Source: Phoronis australis
Lineage: Eukaryota; Phoronida; Phoronidae
NCBI GenBank assembly: GCA_002633005.1
Contig: NMRA01000097.1
Coordinates: 853,931 to 917,930 of the forward strand
DNA: 64,000 bases
Direction: 5' to 3'
In this document: piece by piece, positions 14,101 through 24,458 of the stretch
Layout of the letters: each line of letters opens with the position of its first letter
How positions within the stretch are numbered: the stretch's first letter is position 1
Program-made: the position numbers and the translations under genes
The notes under the pieces: generated by a model
Seen by the model: only the letters and a program-made list of their open reading frames with translations
What the model was told of the DNA's origin: nothing
Databases searched by the model: none

Positions 14101-17100
14101 TCTCCGTTTTTTTTTGTTGTTGTTTTATATTTTACACAATTCAATTTGATTTTGTAAAATGTATTTCAAACTATAATTTTTTTATCTTGATTTAGGATTA
14201 AAGTGATGTAACTCAATAAATGAAGATTTTATTCGTTGTGTTGTTAAATAGTTTAGCTTTCGCTGTTATTTGAAATCATTTAGACAGTGACCAGTCATCA
14301 ACTTTATCCAGTTTGGTTTCTGTCGTCTGCCAAATTAGGTCAAGGTCAAAGAGGCGCAGAAAGAGAAGGCGATGCAGATTAAGAAGATGGAGCAAGAGAT
14401 GGCGAAGAAAGAGGAGAAACGTGCTGCGGAGGAGAAGAAGAAGGTGGCAGCACTGGAGAAGAAGATTAAGGAGCTCCAAGCAGCAGCTGCAGGAGCTCCA
14501 TCTGGTGGACGGCCCACGACGGCAGGGGTAGGTCATGTTAAGTATGATTTAGACAAAGCCGTCAGATTGTTTTATCATTTTTATTGAAGATAAGAAGCAC
14601 CAAATAAGACTTTGTTTTGGCAAAGTTCAATTTGGCAGATTATGGTTTTGAAATGGTGAAATTTCAGCTTAAACTGAAATCTTCTGGTGACATCATTGAG
14701 TGTCCAAGCATGTTGTCGTCTTATTACTTTGACAGCCGTGTTGCATTCGACACATAAAGCAATATCCATCAAAATAGCTGGAAATGTTTAGATTCCAGTT
14801 TTAATGTTTGTCATACTCTGCTCGTTTTCCTCCGTGTTCACTTACGCTGCGTGTTTTGTAATGCATTCACTGCCAACATTGAGTTAATGGGCTCTTTAGA
14901 GTGTGCCAAGTACAAACCATCCAAATATCTGTGTGCACAGGTTTTTTAACTTGAGCGGACAGTTTTCCAACATATGGATTCAAGTGTTTAGATCATTTTC
15001 AAGTGTTTGTATGCTCAAGTTATTATTAGTGTGCTCGAAAAATGACCTAAGCGCTCAAATCCGTAGGTTGGTAAACTTTTGAAATTTTAAACCTTGACTC
15101 GAACTTCACACTCACAAGTGTAGGTTTGTGCACTCGCATAATTGACTGCGCTCAAATGTTTGGGTGCCTTGAAGTACTTGTGGTTAATTGTTTGATAGAA
15201 AAAAATGTGTTATGCATTGTCGCGGATTTCATTTTTGATTTTCACGGATTATTTTGTTTCACTTTTGTATTTATGAACTGACTAGTGTATTTATCTTTGT
15301 ATGTTCCACAGCCCAAAGGTCCAGATGCCAAGTCAGAAGCCGCCATTAAACAACTGAAGGAACAGGTTGAAAGACTGAAGAAGGAAGGTGTGGAATTGAA
15401 GAATCAGAATAAGACCATGGATGCAGAACTGAAGAAGGCCAAGTCAGAGCTGTCATCTGCTGGTGCCCAGGATGTAAGCTCTTTGGTTTTGAAGTGTGTG
15501 CAGTTTTGTTTATGTTCCACATATGTCCCTTGCAAGTTATGATTCGTCCAAGTGGTAACTCCATCTAGTGTTTGGTCATGGAACCTGAAACTAGTTTTTC
15601 TCAGAGTGGTGGCCATGTTGCTGGTCCTGCATGAACTGATGTCTAAACTTTCTTGTGAGACTTTTGTTCTTCCTAAACAACTTTGTCACATCCTGGTCAT
15701 TTGTTTGTCTTAATGAATTGAAATTGGTTACTATTTTGGTGCCTGAAACTAATCTTCTGTGACAATCAACTTAGTGTGGGGACTGAAGCAATGAAAAACT
15801 GTCAGTTCTTCTCGCGTCTATAAATCAGTATGTACCTAAAGTATGTAAGGAACTTTTTATAACAATAAGTGGCCTGTATCATTAGTTATTTCTTGACAAG
15901 TGCGGGTTTGTTGCGCCTTTAAATTGTGTGCACAGATTATAGAATGGCGCGGTCGTGAAGGTCTGATGTTTTTCTCACTCTGTAAGAAGATCCATCTTAT
16001 TTCAGAAACAAGCTGTCAAGAAACACGAGAAGATACTGAAGGAGTTGGAGAAGAAGTTGGAGTTGGAGAAGAAGAAAGCGGAGAAAAATGAAGAAAACTT
16101 CAAGACGAAACTGGAAGAAGCAACTGAGCTAGAAAAGGTGATGATAATCTCTTCTTGCTGACTAATCTTTAACTTTGTGAAGTCACTAATGCCTGAGACT
16201 CGGGGTCATGACCTCTTCTTATTGCGCTCCAAGCAATGGGAACTTCAGTTACAACAAGTATGGTAAAAATTCTTTAATTTGGGACAGAAATAATTGCTAA
16301 AATTGCCTTATTTCAATTTTTCTGAGATTTACCACATCAAGGAGCAAAATACTTCCATGTTTTTATGCAAAGATTTGGTCCGTAGCCTGCACAAGACTGT
16401 CAGTCCTTTCCAGAGATCTGGGAACATAGAGCACAGTCACGATCAGTTTGTCAACATTAAGTATAGAAAGGCTTTGTTCGAGCAACATGTGAATTCCACT
16501 AATTATGCGTCCTGCCTCTAACTGACAGTGCTTGTTACAGGAATTATCCAGTAAGAAAAAGGAACTGGACAAGTCGAAGGCGGAGCTAGCTGAGCTAGGC
16601 GTGGCTGCCAAGGAGGGCGTGGAGGCAGCCCTGAAAGTCAAGGAGCTGGAAAAAGAGGTCAAGAAATTAACCGAGGAGAACAAGACCCTGGGGGAGAACT
16701 TCAACAGTGAGAGGGTAGGGCACTCAACTATAGTAGTATTATTTAGAAGTCAGTATGTATTGATAGCGTCAGAAGTGGTATTAATTCGTTCTAGTCAATG
16801 CCTGACTCATTTTGAAACCTTTTGATACTTCGATTTGTGCTTATCCCGCCATGTTGGAAAACTTTCGTGTCTGAACCAGTTGCAGTCACTCTCTTCAGCT
16901 GATGCTGTTTGCCAAAAATAGTGGAGACAAAATGACCCAGAATTCCCCTATCTTGAGCACAAGTGCAGTTCCTCAATATACCAACTAAAGTCACTGTGGT
17001 CTTCACCGTCAGGGTATCTGTAATGACCTGTCGTCATGGGAACCACATTTTGGCGGATTGTCTTTGGCATGTAAACATTTTTTGGAATCTTCAAAGGAAA

Positions 17101-20100
17101 CACAATTTTAATTTTACAATCACTGCGGTTATTTTTACAATAGCATAAAGTCTCGTTTCTTGAAAACTAGCGCAGAAATCTAGGCTCGGTTGGTGTAACT
17201 CAAACTTGATTTTCCAGAAAATTTGAAAATGATAAGTAAATCAAAATGACGTCGTTATGACAAAGTGTCAGCCACAATTGGTGTGTGACATTTGATTTTA
17301 TAAAGAGTATTTGTCATTGCATTTCAATTCAGGTTCTTCGTAAGAAGTACTACAATATGGTGGAGGATATGAAGGGAAAGATTCGTGTCTATGCACGTGC
17401 CCGGCCTCTCAGTGGCAGTGAGAAGGATAGGGTAAGAAGAGACAATTAGGTCTTGCGCATTGCATTGTGGGACAGTGTTGTCTGACTTGACTCATCGTAG
17501 TAATGAGGTTGGATTTTGCCATGTATAGGTTGGCTCCATCTGGACAATGCGACGAATTTAAATTTAAAATTTGCGAATGATATGAAGAGACATTTACATA
17601 TTCCAAACGAACTTCCAAACATGCACTTGTGAGTTAGTGACTCCGAATATTATTAATTTTTCTTTGTTCATAACACTGTATGTGTTGCTTTTTGTATCAA
17701 AATATGTTGCCATGGAGACGTAAGTTGTGGTTTGGCCAAATTCTTGACGGAGGTCTGTAGACGCAAGAACCTCATGAAGGAAGCTATTGTGATCAAGTGT
17801 TTTTCTTGTAAACATGGTGATATCTCGTGTCATGTTTTGCTTTACCGAGGTTCTCAAATCTACGTAATGCATGCTTGGTCTTTGTTGTTTCCGAGTTTCT
17901 TGCCCTTAGTATCCTGAACAAGAAAATTCTTAATATCAAGTCTGACCAAATTTCGCCAAAATTTCTCGCACTTTGTTGCCTGTGACTATTTACTGAGATT
18001 CTGCCAACCTGTGTACTCTGATCTCTGTTGTTATCTCCCCTGTCAGGGTAATTACGACATCCTTAAGTCACCCGACGAGTACACAATACAAGTACAGAGT
18101 GCTCGTGGCGTCAAGGAGTTCCAGTTCGATCGCATCTTTATGCCCAGCAACACACAAGAGGACGTCTTTGAGGACACTTACGTACGTCACATGGTGTTTT
18201 GGGCACCTAACTATTGCCATGAATCGGAAGATTTTATATTATTGTGCGAAAATCAGCATATTTGCAATTTTAATAAGTGCTTTGATTTGTGGATGTGTTA
18301 TGGAAAGAAGTGCGAGATAATTGATGAATGTGTTGTGCTATTTTGCATACTACGTATTGTTAACGGTAAACTTTCTTTAAATCGGGACGTGATATGGCGG
18401 AACAATAAAGTTTTATTTTATAAATAGTTTCAACAGGAGTAATATGACAATTGTACTTAATTATTTGAAAACTTTATTTAGATCGTGTGTCATCATGAAA
18501 CACAAGATGAAATTTGGAGCATTTTTTGCAGTAGTGAGCACTTGAAAAATAATAAATGACAATTTTGGCCATTATTTTTGTTTGAATGTTAGGAAACTTA
18601 AATTACTGTTAGTTGAAGCATATTCTTGTTCTTAGGCGCTCTATCAAATTGAAACAATACCAGTTTTTACATGGGTAATGACATGACCACAACTTGTGCA
18701 CTTGAGCATTGTTTGAAAGAAATATTTGGAGAGCACGTTGACTGTATGCCTGTCACTTCATTACAGAATCTTGTCCAGTCTGCTGTGGATGGTTACAACG
18801 TTTGTATATTTGCCTATGGTCAGACAGGCTCCGGTAAAACATTCACCATGATCGGTGATCGCGAACAGAAGTTCCCAGGTATCGCCCCAAGAGCCTTCGA
18901 CAGGATCTTCTCTCTACTAGAAGCCAACAAGTGAGTTTGAATTGTCCTGCCCCTTCTCCTTCTGCAGGGTCCTACTGTAGCCCCTGTGAGGGAAGCTGTC
19001 TTATGGGGTATCAGCACAACCACTTGATTGATTGTTGGGTTTGTTTAATAGTGGACATTTTATTCTGCAACAACACGATGAATTTTGGATGTGTTATGAA
19101 ACTGGACATATTCACACGTCCAGTTGATGTACTTTATGCGCAAATTAGAAATCAGCACTTCTTAAAACGCCCTGTTATATTTTTCCCGACATTGCGTAGC
19201 CACCTTGATCCTTCTCGAAATTGATGACTGATGGATTACCGTGAAAATTGTGCCACTCTCTGCGTGTGTTCCTTGCCAACTGTAGGGTCCTGGACTGCGA
19301 GACGGATAACTTAAATCTGACACCACCGTCTCGGTTCATGGAGGGATTCGTGGGTTTCACCCACTCAACCCCTCTGCCACCATGCTCTGACCAAGAATTG
19401 TCTCTCACTGTCGCCTCAGGCATCGACTCCTGGAGAAGCCAGACGGAAGAAATATACAGCGCTTGTCTAGAAGTGCTTTAATTTGCACAACAAGGACACC
19501 TTGTGTGTATTATATAGTGCACATAACTTCTCTTTCTCGGATTGTTGTGTTGTGATGGTGCCTTATCTGTGAGAATTGTTAAACAAGACCATATCAGAAA
19601 GTGAAACTCTGGCCTATTATCTCTGATCAAGTTATTGTTGGACGCTGGTTTGTTAGTCCAATTATTTGACAGTTCAGCATTTTAGACCTTGTTTTTGCCA
19701 ATAGGTTCTGTTTGTATATTGTACTGTACTCCTCTGTTCCCTTAGGTCAAAGTTCTCCTTCAAGGTTCAGTGCTACATGCTTGAGTTGTACAATGACAAG
19801 TTGTTGGATCTCTTAGCTAAGCCTGGCTCCAGCAGTGACGTAAGTAACCATAGGGTATTCATTCTTTGCATTGTCTCATTAATTGTTTCAACGCTGCCCT
19901 AAAAACTTGATCATGGTGTTGTTGTAGCGCGCCTGCATCTGCTGACAGACAGTTAAGTGTTGTCAGTTCTCGGTTGTTTTGGATATTGAATTCTTTAAAA
20001 ATGTTACCGCGCTCATCAACTCTTGAATCGTTGACAAAAACTCAAGTCGTGGTCAATGCGAACACGTGTCATTTTCAAACTTGCAATCTTAGAGTTGATC

Positions 20101-23100
20101 AGTCTCAAAGATCTTTGTAGTTTTATGTTGTTGATTTGGTGATGGTTTAGCCGTTCTTTTTTGGAATGGAAATAGAATCTCGTCACGTGAGGAATATTAC
20201 AAGATTTAATTCTATTTAATACTTTGATCAAGCATCTAAACAGGGCAACAAACAGCTTTATGTATGTTTCATGAAGTAAGTGGTTAACATGTGATTCTTA
20301 AGTCTTAACAAGACTTTTGATGAAGTACTTCCTGCAACCACACAAATTGTATTACTGTGGATAATGTTGTATGTTAATTGATTTTGTCATTTCCGTAAGT
20401 GGTTCAGGAGCACTCTATCTTCAGTGTTAATACATTTTTATTCCTCGTTATGCACCCGCGCTGTGGAATGAGTATCCCGATTGACTGGTCGGCCAGCCGG
20501 GATACAGCCGTGTCGTTATCAGTTTGACAGTGACAAACCAATGTTTATGTAGTCCAGCTCTCTTATTGTCTGCTTTCATCTGATAAGCTCACGTAATCCA
20601 GCAATTTTGTTGTAAACAGTGTGCCTGATGCTAACCGATATTTAAAATTACTATTTGCAAACGACTTTCAACACATGTCGTATAAAGCAGATGTGTTTTG
20701 TATGAAATACTTTCTCCAAAAAACTTCAAATGGAGTAAAACGATTGACTTTCAGAGCAATTAGACTTAACTTTCACCTTTGAATCCTTTGTGTGACTGTA
20801 AGCTCTGACCAGCTTAATCACAGAATTGTGTACCAACACAAAAGGCTTGCTTTGCAAGTTCAATAGAGCATATTCTAGATTAGATCGTGATAGTGGAAAT
20901 TTCTTGATTTTTATCCTCCAGGAGAATGGTACATAACGTAATAAAACGTCCATTTGACCTTTTTCACTCCTTGTGATTTAATAAAAACAACTACGATAAC
21001 ATTTTAAAACGACTTGAATGACATATTTCGGTGTCATTTAGTCAAACACCATCGTCAGAAGAAGAGAGAATGTAATGGCCGCCAAGCTAGGCCTGATGAT
21101 GGTGTTTGTATAAATGATGCCGAAACATGTCAAGTCGTTTTAAAACCGTAGTTGTTTTTATTAATATATGTTGGTACTTGCTATTATGAAGATCCTTGTG
21201 ATTTCCAGGAAAAACTGGACATTAAGAAGGACAAAAAGGGCATGGTGGTCATCAATGGTGCAGAGATCAAGGACGCGCACAACTCTAAGGAGCTGTATGC
21301 ACTGTTCGACAGTGGCTCGGCTAACAGACACGTGGCATCTACAAGTATGTAGCATGGCTGGTTTAAAGTCCTGTAGCTGCAGTATATTGAGTGATCGTGT
21401 GTGAACAAATGGTTTAAAGCCATGTGTATTGCCATCTTTGGAGATATATTTTGGTTCATACTCTGGGTTGAAACCCTTAATTTGTAGTATTTTTAATTCT
21501 GCGATTTAGTGTTCCCAGTTGTTTCTATAACTATGGACCGAATAGAGATCAGTGATTCCTTCCCGGGAAGATAGATTACCGCCAAGCTTGATTTATTCAA
21601 GTTGAGTTTGAGATTTCACCTTTTGCAGTTTGGTCAAACCAACTTGTGTGTGTGTGTGTGTGCGTGCGTGCGTGTGTGCGTATAGTACATAAAAAGTGTC
21701 CTGTGGCCTAATTGCCCTGAATAAATCATCATATCGTATCTAATATATAATCAACCAGTTTGCATTTCTCTTACTTTGAATCGATGTGATGTAAAGGGTT
21801 CGTTCTTATAAACGGTCGATATAATTTTTCATGCAGAGTTTATCATCGATGGTGGAAAACCTCTTTTGATCATTTATTATACTCAGTGATGAGAAGTCGT
21901 GATAAATTATCAAGACTGATGATAAACTTTGCATCTAGTGATAGTCACTTAGTACAGGTCTCTTGTATTTTGAAAATCAATTTTCTCCACTGAATAACTG
22001 GCATCAAACTGTTTCAGTAAGTCTGCCAACCTGTAAGCGACTATTGCTGATGATCATTTATCCTTAGTCTGATATGATTGTGTATCAATCAAATGGGGGT
22101 GAGGTGGTCCATAGTCTCTGTACATTGTTCAGTATGTGGGACTATCAGTTCTGTTTGAATGCTTTCTGCAGAGATGAACGCTGAGAGTTCCAGATCGCAT
22201 CTGGTGATTGGCGTCATTATGGAGACGACGAACAAGACGTCTGGAGCAGTGATGCGCGGCAAGTTGAGTCTTGTCGATTTAGCCGGATCAGAGAGGGTGG
22301 GCAAGACTGGAGCTACGGCTGAACAACTCAAGGTAAGGGGTAACGGTGTACAGCCTTATGATAGTAGGAACAACCGAGTCATGGAAGGTTAGAGAGTGAT
22401 GGAGTGGTGTACTGCCTTATGATAGTAGGAACAACCGAGTCATGGAAGGTTAGAGAGTGATGGAGTGGTGTACAGCCTTATGATAGTAGGAACAACTGAG
22501 TCATGGAAGATTAGAGAGTGATGGAGAGTGATATGATGTTGTTGATCGTATGATACGGCAGAATCGTGGAAGGTTGGACAGTGATGGAGTATGTGATTAT
22601 GTTTTTGATTGTGTGTATGACACAGCTGGTTCAGGAGAAATGGGAAAGACTGTGTACTGAGTTGAACAGTTAATATTTACATGGTGAACGTTATCGTTAT
22701 TCAAATGAAGTTCTTGCTGCGAATATGGAATACTCCCTTGAAATTTTCTGCTCTTGTTGCAAAGTAGTCTAGCTTTCTCTAATGAGGAATAGCAACTGTC
22801 TGATTCCTGTGAGAACTTCATCCTTTTATAAATAGTAATGACGTGGTGGTGAGTGTGGTAATCGTAATGAGTTGAAGAGAGAAAGGAAGTAAGTAGGATG
22901 GTGATGAGGATTGTGGGAGTTAAAGTGGTGTTGAGTTTGATTTTTAGTAACCATGATGCATAGAATGGCGATGATAAAAATGTTGGGTTTTTGCGTTCCG
23001 ATTCATAGTTGAGTTGCAATTGGTATAATCTAATCAGATTGTAAAATATATGATAGTGTGTCACGAAATGATAATCCAGAGCTGAAGAGCAATTGACATT

Positions 23101-24458
23101 GTAATGTCTAGACATTTGTAGCATGTGTACTCTTTTCTAGTGCTAGAATTTTCTTTTTCTCCAGTTGATTGAATATTGCATAAAAATTTTAAACACAATA
23201 CGAGATTACCATTATTGAAGTATTTGTGTCATGCACATGAATTTAATAGTGAGATTTTAAAATAATCATAATTTTTTCAAATTTCTCGATGTGCAATATG
23301 TGCAATCCTCATTTTCCAGGAAGCCAATTCTATCAACAAGTCCTTGTCTGCTCTTGGTGATGTCATCTCAGCATTGTCCAATGGGGAGAGCTTCATTCCC
23401 TACAGGAACAACAAGCTGACTATGCTGATGCAGGACTCTCTCGGTGGTAACGCCAAAACCCTCATGTTTGTCAACATCTCCCCTGCCGACTACAACGCTG
23501 ACGAAACTGCAATTTCTCTCCTGTAAGTTTTCGGTGGTGACAACAAGTGTTGGATTTGTTTTTATCCTTAAGCTAAACTGTTGTCTAACAGCCGTGCTGG
23601 CCTAGCACAACTTAACACTTGATCAACTTGCAACCTGAACAACTGCTGTGGTCATGCAGTCACCGCTAATTTGGGGTTACTTGTACTTTGGGTGACAGGC
23701 CTTAGCAAAGTGAGCAGAACTTGCCCATTTTTGAAAGTGCTGCAGAGTTGCCAAACTAGAGCAAATTGATTTAAATCAGGGAACGGTCATTTATTTGTGC
23801 TGTAGTAGTTTGATTGCATATTGCGATCTAGCACCAAGTGCCCGTCTGACCACAGCATTAGATTTTTTGAATTTCAATGGTGTCAACGATTTGACCATGT
23901 CTCTCTCTAAGATGCATTAGAGTTAGATCCAAATGTTTCCAATCTGCTTCTAAGGGTTTTGTGTGATTAGACAAAGTTTATATCATCTTGAATGTAATTT
24001 CATGTTTCAACTGCTATGTTCGTAGGTATGCTTCAAGAGTTAAGTGTATCACCAATGACGCAAGCAAGAATTCGGACAACAAAGAAATTGCGCGCCTTAA
24101 ATCAGTAAGTGTCCGTCGTTTCAGTACTGTGCCTTAAGTGTACATTTCTCAGTACAGATTGGTGGTTTTACCACCTGTCTTTGGTCACTTGATGATATCA
24201 CAAGATATGAATTTGATAAGCAATATAGCCAAGTTCCTAGTCCAGGCAGAGAAATGGAAATGTACTAAATTTAGATGTTGAATTGCACTTTGTTCGAACC
24301 AACAAGTGTTTTATATGTATAGTGTGTTTATTGATGTAAGGGGCATTGACCTAATTACAGTGAATAAATCAGTGCTGTTATCAAAACAATGTGTTCTTGT
24401 GTCATTTCAGGTTATTGCCAAGTTGAAGAGTGGCGAAGCAGTGGAGGAAGAAGTCTAG
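1..24458 (+). CDS. Kinesin-C-like calmodulin-binding C-terminal kinesin (kinesin-14), 5' truncated
   Basis: A minus-end-type microtubule motor with a long stalk. Exons: 1-90, 464-546, 1266-1485, 2339-2520, 2923-3078, 3570-3700, 4055-4229, 4556-4679, 5405-5574, 5693-5770, 6509-6655, 7078-7256, 8076-8233, 9084-9316, 10232-10456, 11055-11159, 11827-11964, 12309-12497, 13844-13981, 14339-14527, 15312-15473, 16006-16137, 16541-16714, 17333-17431, 18047-18181, 18767-18930, 19746-19839, 21209-21344, 22172-22332, 23320-23522, 24026-24104, 24411-24458. All phases agree, giving 1564 residues ending at TAG 24456-24458. Residues 1-1190 are charged coiled coil. The motor starts near 1200 and carries [16 protein letters not shown] and DLAGSER. 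The neck, motor and tail order matches plant KCBP and sea urchin kinesin-C (reported at about 1.6 thousand residues). The N-terminal start lies outside the window. Calmodulin binding is inferred from homology. Confidence 0.95.
961..1035 (+). repeat. Degenerate tRNA-derived SINE relic in kinesin intron
   Basis: The stretch GCTGTGCCAGTAGAGTGTTG, then GGACTCTGACTACTAAGG and GGTTGTGAATTCAAT, resembles the A-box, anticodon arm and B-box of a tRNA head. The B-box core is decayed (ATTCAAT instead of GTTCGAN). It lies within the intron 547-1265 and looks like an old SINE fragment, not a working tRNA gene. Confidence 0.35.
9745..10140. mobile_element. MITE-like element with about 23-bp terminal inverted repeats (396 bp)
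   Basis: The left end CCCGTCACACCGGAGGTGCA and the right end (read inverted) CCCGTCACACCAGAGGCGCG match with few mismatches over about 23 bp. The interior is filled with short, partly palindromic GCAGTGGCAC/CACTGC motifs. The element is much GC-richer than the surrounding intron (9317-10231) and has no transposase reading frame. Flanks (CTTATAG on the left, GGTATTAG on the right) do not give a certain target-site duplication. The superfamily is not assigned. Confidence 0.7.
11165..15215. repeat. Tandem duplication, two units of about 2.02 kb
   Basis: Unit 1 (about 11165-13185) and unit 2 (about 13186-15215) align along their whole length. They share intron starts (AAAATGTTTCAT), exon A, exon B and the tail ending GAAAAAAATGTGTTATGC. 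Introns differ by many substitutions and short indels, for example an extra 'AAATGAA' stretch near 13995 and a missing block near 14910. Exons are almost identical. A single N at 13183 lies at the junction of the units. Either a true tandem duplication or two haplotypes placed side by side in the assembly would give this picture. Confidence 0.92.
11827..14527 (+). CDS. Kinesin-C stalk: tandemly duplicated exon pair (A1-B1-A2-B2)
   Basis: Exon A (46 codons) occurs at 11827-11964 and 13844-13981. Exon B (63 codons) occurs at 12309-12497 and 14339-14527. All four begin and end in phase 0, so the reading frame is kept whichever copies are included. Counting by eye, the copies differ at 4 of 327 coding bases: three silent changes and one Ala-to-Thr change in exon A (NQAALV versus NQTALV). 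The pair encodes a lysine- and glutamate-rich coiled coil ending in a Gly/Ala/Pro/Thr linker ([10 protein letters not shown]). If all four exons are spliced in, the stalk holds two nearly identical 109-residue blocks. 109 is not a multiple of seven, so the heptad register would shift unless the linker breaks the helix. Confidence 0.88.
15312..16714 (+). CDS. Kinesin-C distal stalk exons before the neck
   Basis: Three phase-0 exons (15312-15473, 16006-16137, 16541-16714) add about 156 residues of coiled coil directly before the motor. Exon 16006-16137 is strongly repetitive, with runs such as [15 protein letters not shown], mirrored by GGAGAAGAA-like repeats in the DNA. The last exon ends ENFNSER and joins the neck exon at 17333. 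Acceptors and donors are standard (cag/acag and gtaagc, gtgatg, gtaggg). Confidence 0.9.
17333..24104 (+). CDS. Kinesin-14 neck and motor domain exons
   Basis: Eight exons from 17333-17431 to 24026-24104 encode the ATPase head that couples ATP hydrolysis to microtubule movement. The neck plus first strand reads [20 protein letters not shown], the KCBP-type KGKIRV entry. Exon 18767-18930 carries [12 protein letters not shown] (P-loop, about residues 1288-1295). Exon 19746-19839 carries [15 protein letters not shown]. The switch I motif NAESSRSH is split from its preceding residue by the phase-1 intron between 21344 and 22172. Switch II ([15 protein letters not shown]) lies in exon 22172-22332. 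[32 protein letters not shown] and [12 protein letters not shown] follow in exon 23320-23522, and [12 protein letters not shown] begins the last part. All key catalytic residues are present. Confidence 0.96.
20981..21161. mobile_element. Foldback MITE (about 181 bp) flanked by TA
   Basis: The left end ATAAAAACAACTACG and the right end CGTAGTTGTTTTTAT are perfect inverted complements, flanked by TA on both sides. The arms continue imperfectly inward (AAAACGACTTG / CAAGTCGTTTT, then TCAAACACCATCGTCA / TGATGATGGTGTTTG) toward a short centre. The size, TA flanks and hairpin shape suggest a Tc1/mariner-type non-autonomous element. It lies at the end of the intron before exon 21209, only 48 bp from the splice acceptor. 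Confidence 0.75.
21639..21680. repeat. (TG)n/(CGTG)n microsatellite
   Basis: A run of TG dinucleotides passes into CGTG/TGCG variants inside the intron after exon 21209-21344. No further function is visible. Confidence 0.85.
22345..22527. repeat. 61-bp minisatellite, three copies, next to a splice donor
   Basis: Copies start at 22345, 22406 and 22467 with GGTGTACAGCCTTATGATAG or a one-base variant, a period of exactly 61 bp, followed by decayed partial copies to about 22600. Each unit holds AACAACCGAGTCATGGAAGG. The array starts 12 bp after the donor at 22333 of the switch II exon, so it occupies the 5' end of the intron. Confidence 0.9.
24026..24458 (+). CDS. Kinesin-C C-terminal tail: candidate calmodulin-binding helix
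   Basis: After the motor's last strand ([11 protein letters not shown]), exons 24026-24104 and 24411-24458 encode a basic amphipathic helix, [16 protein letters not shown], then the acidic end EAVEEEV and a stop. Plant KCBP has its Ca2+/calmodulin-binding helix (KEMVRLKKLV-type) at exactly this point after the motor. The pattern of Leu/Ile/Val every three to four residues between lysines and arginine fits calmodulin binding. An intron (24105-24410) splits the helix in phase 0, so alternative 3' ends could produce motors without it. Function is inferred from position and composition. Confidence 0.75.

Noticed and set aside
12246-14587. Arg-rich, Leu/Cys-rich and Ser/Phe-rich frames overlapping exon B copies on both strands
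   Set aside because: They are shadow frames of the duplicated lysine/glutamate-rich exon and repeat identically in both copies.
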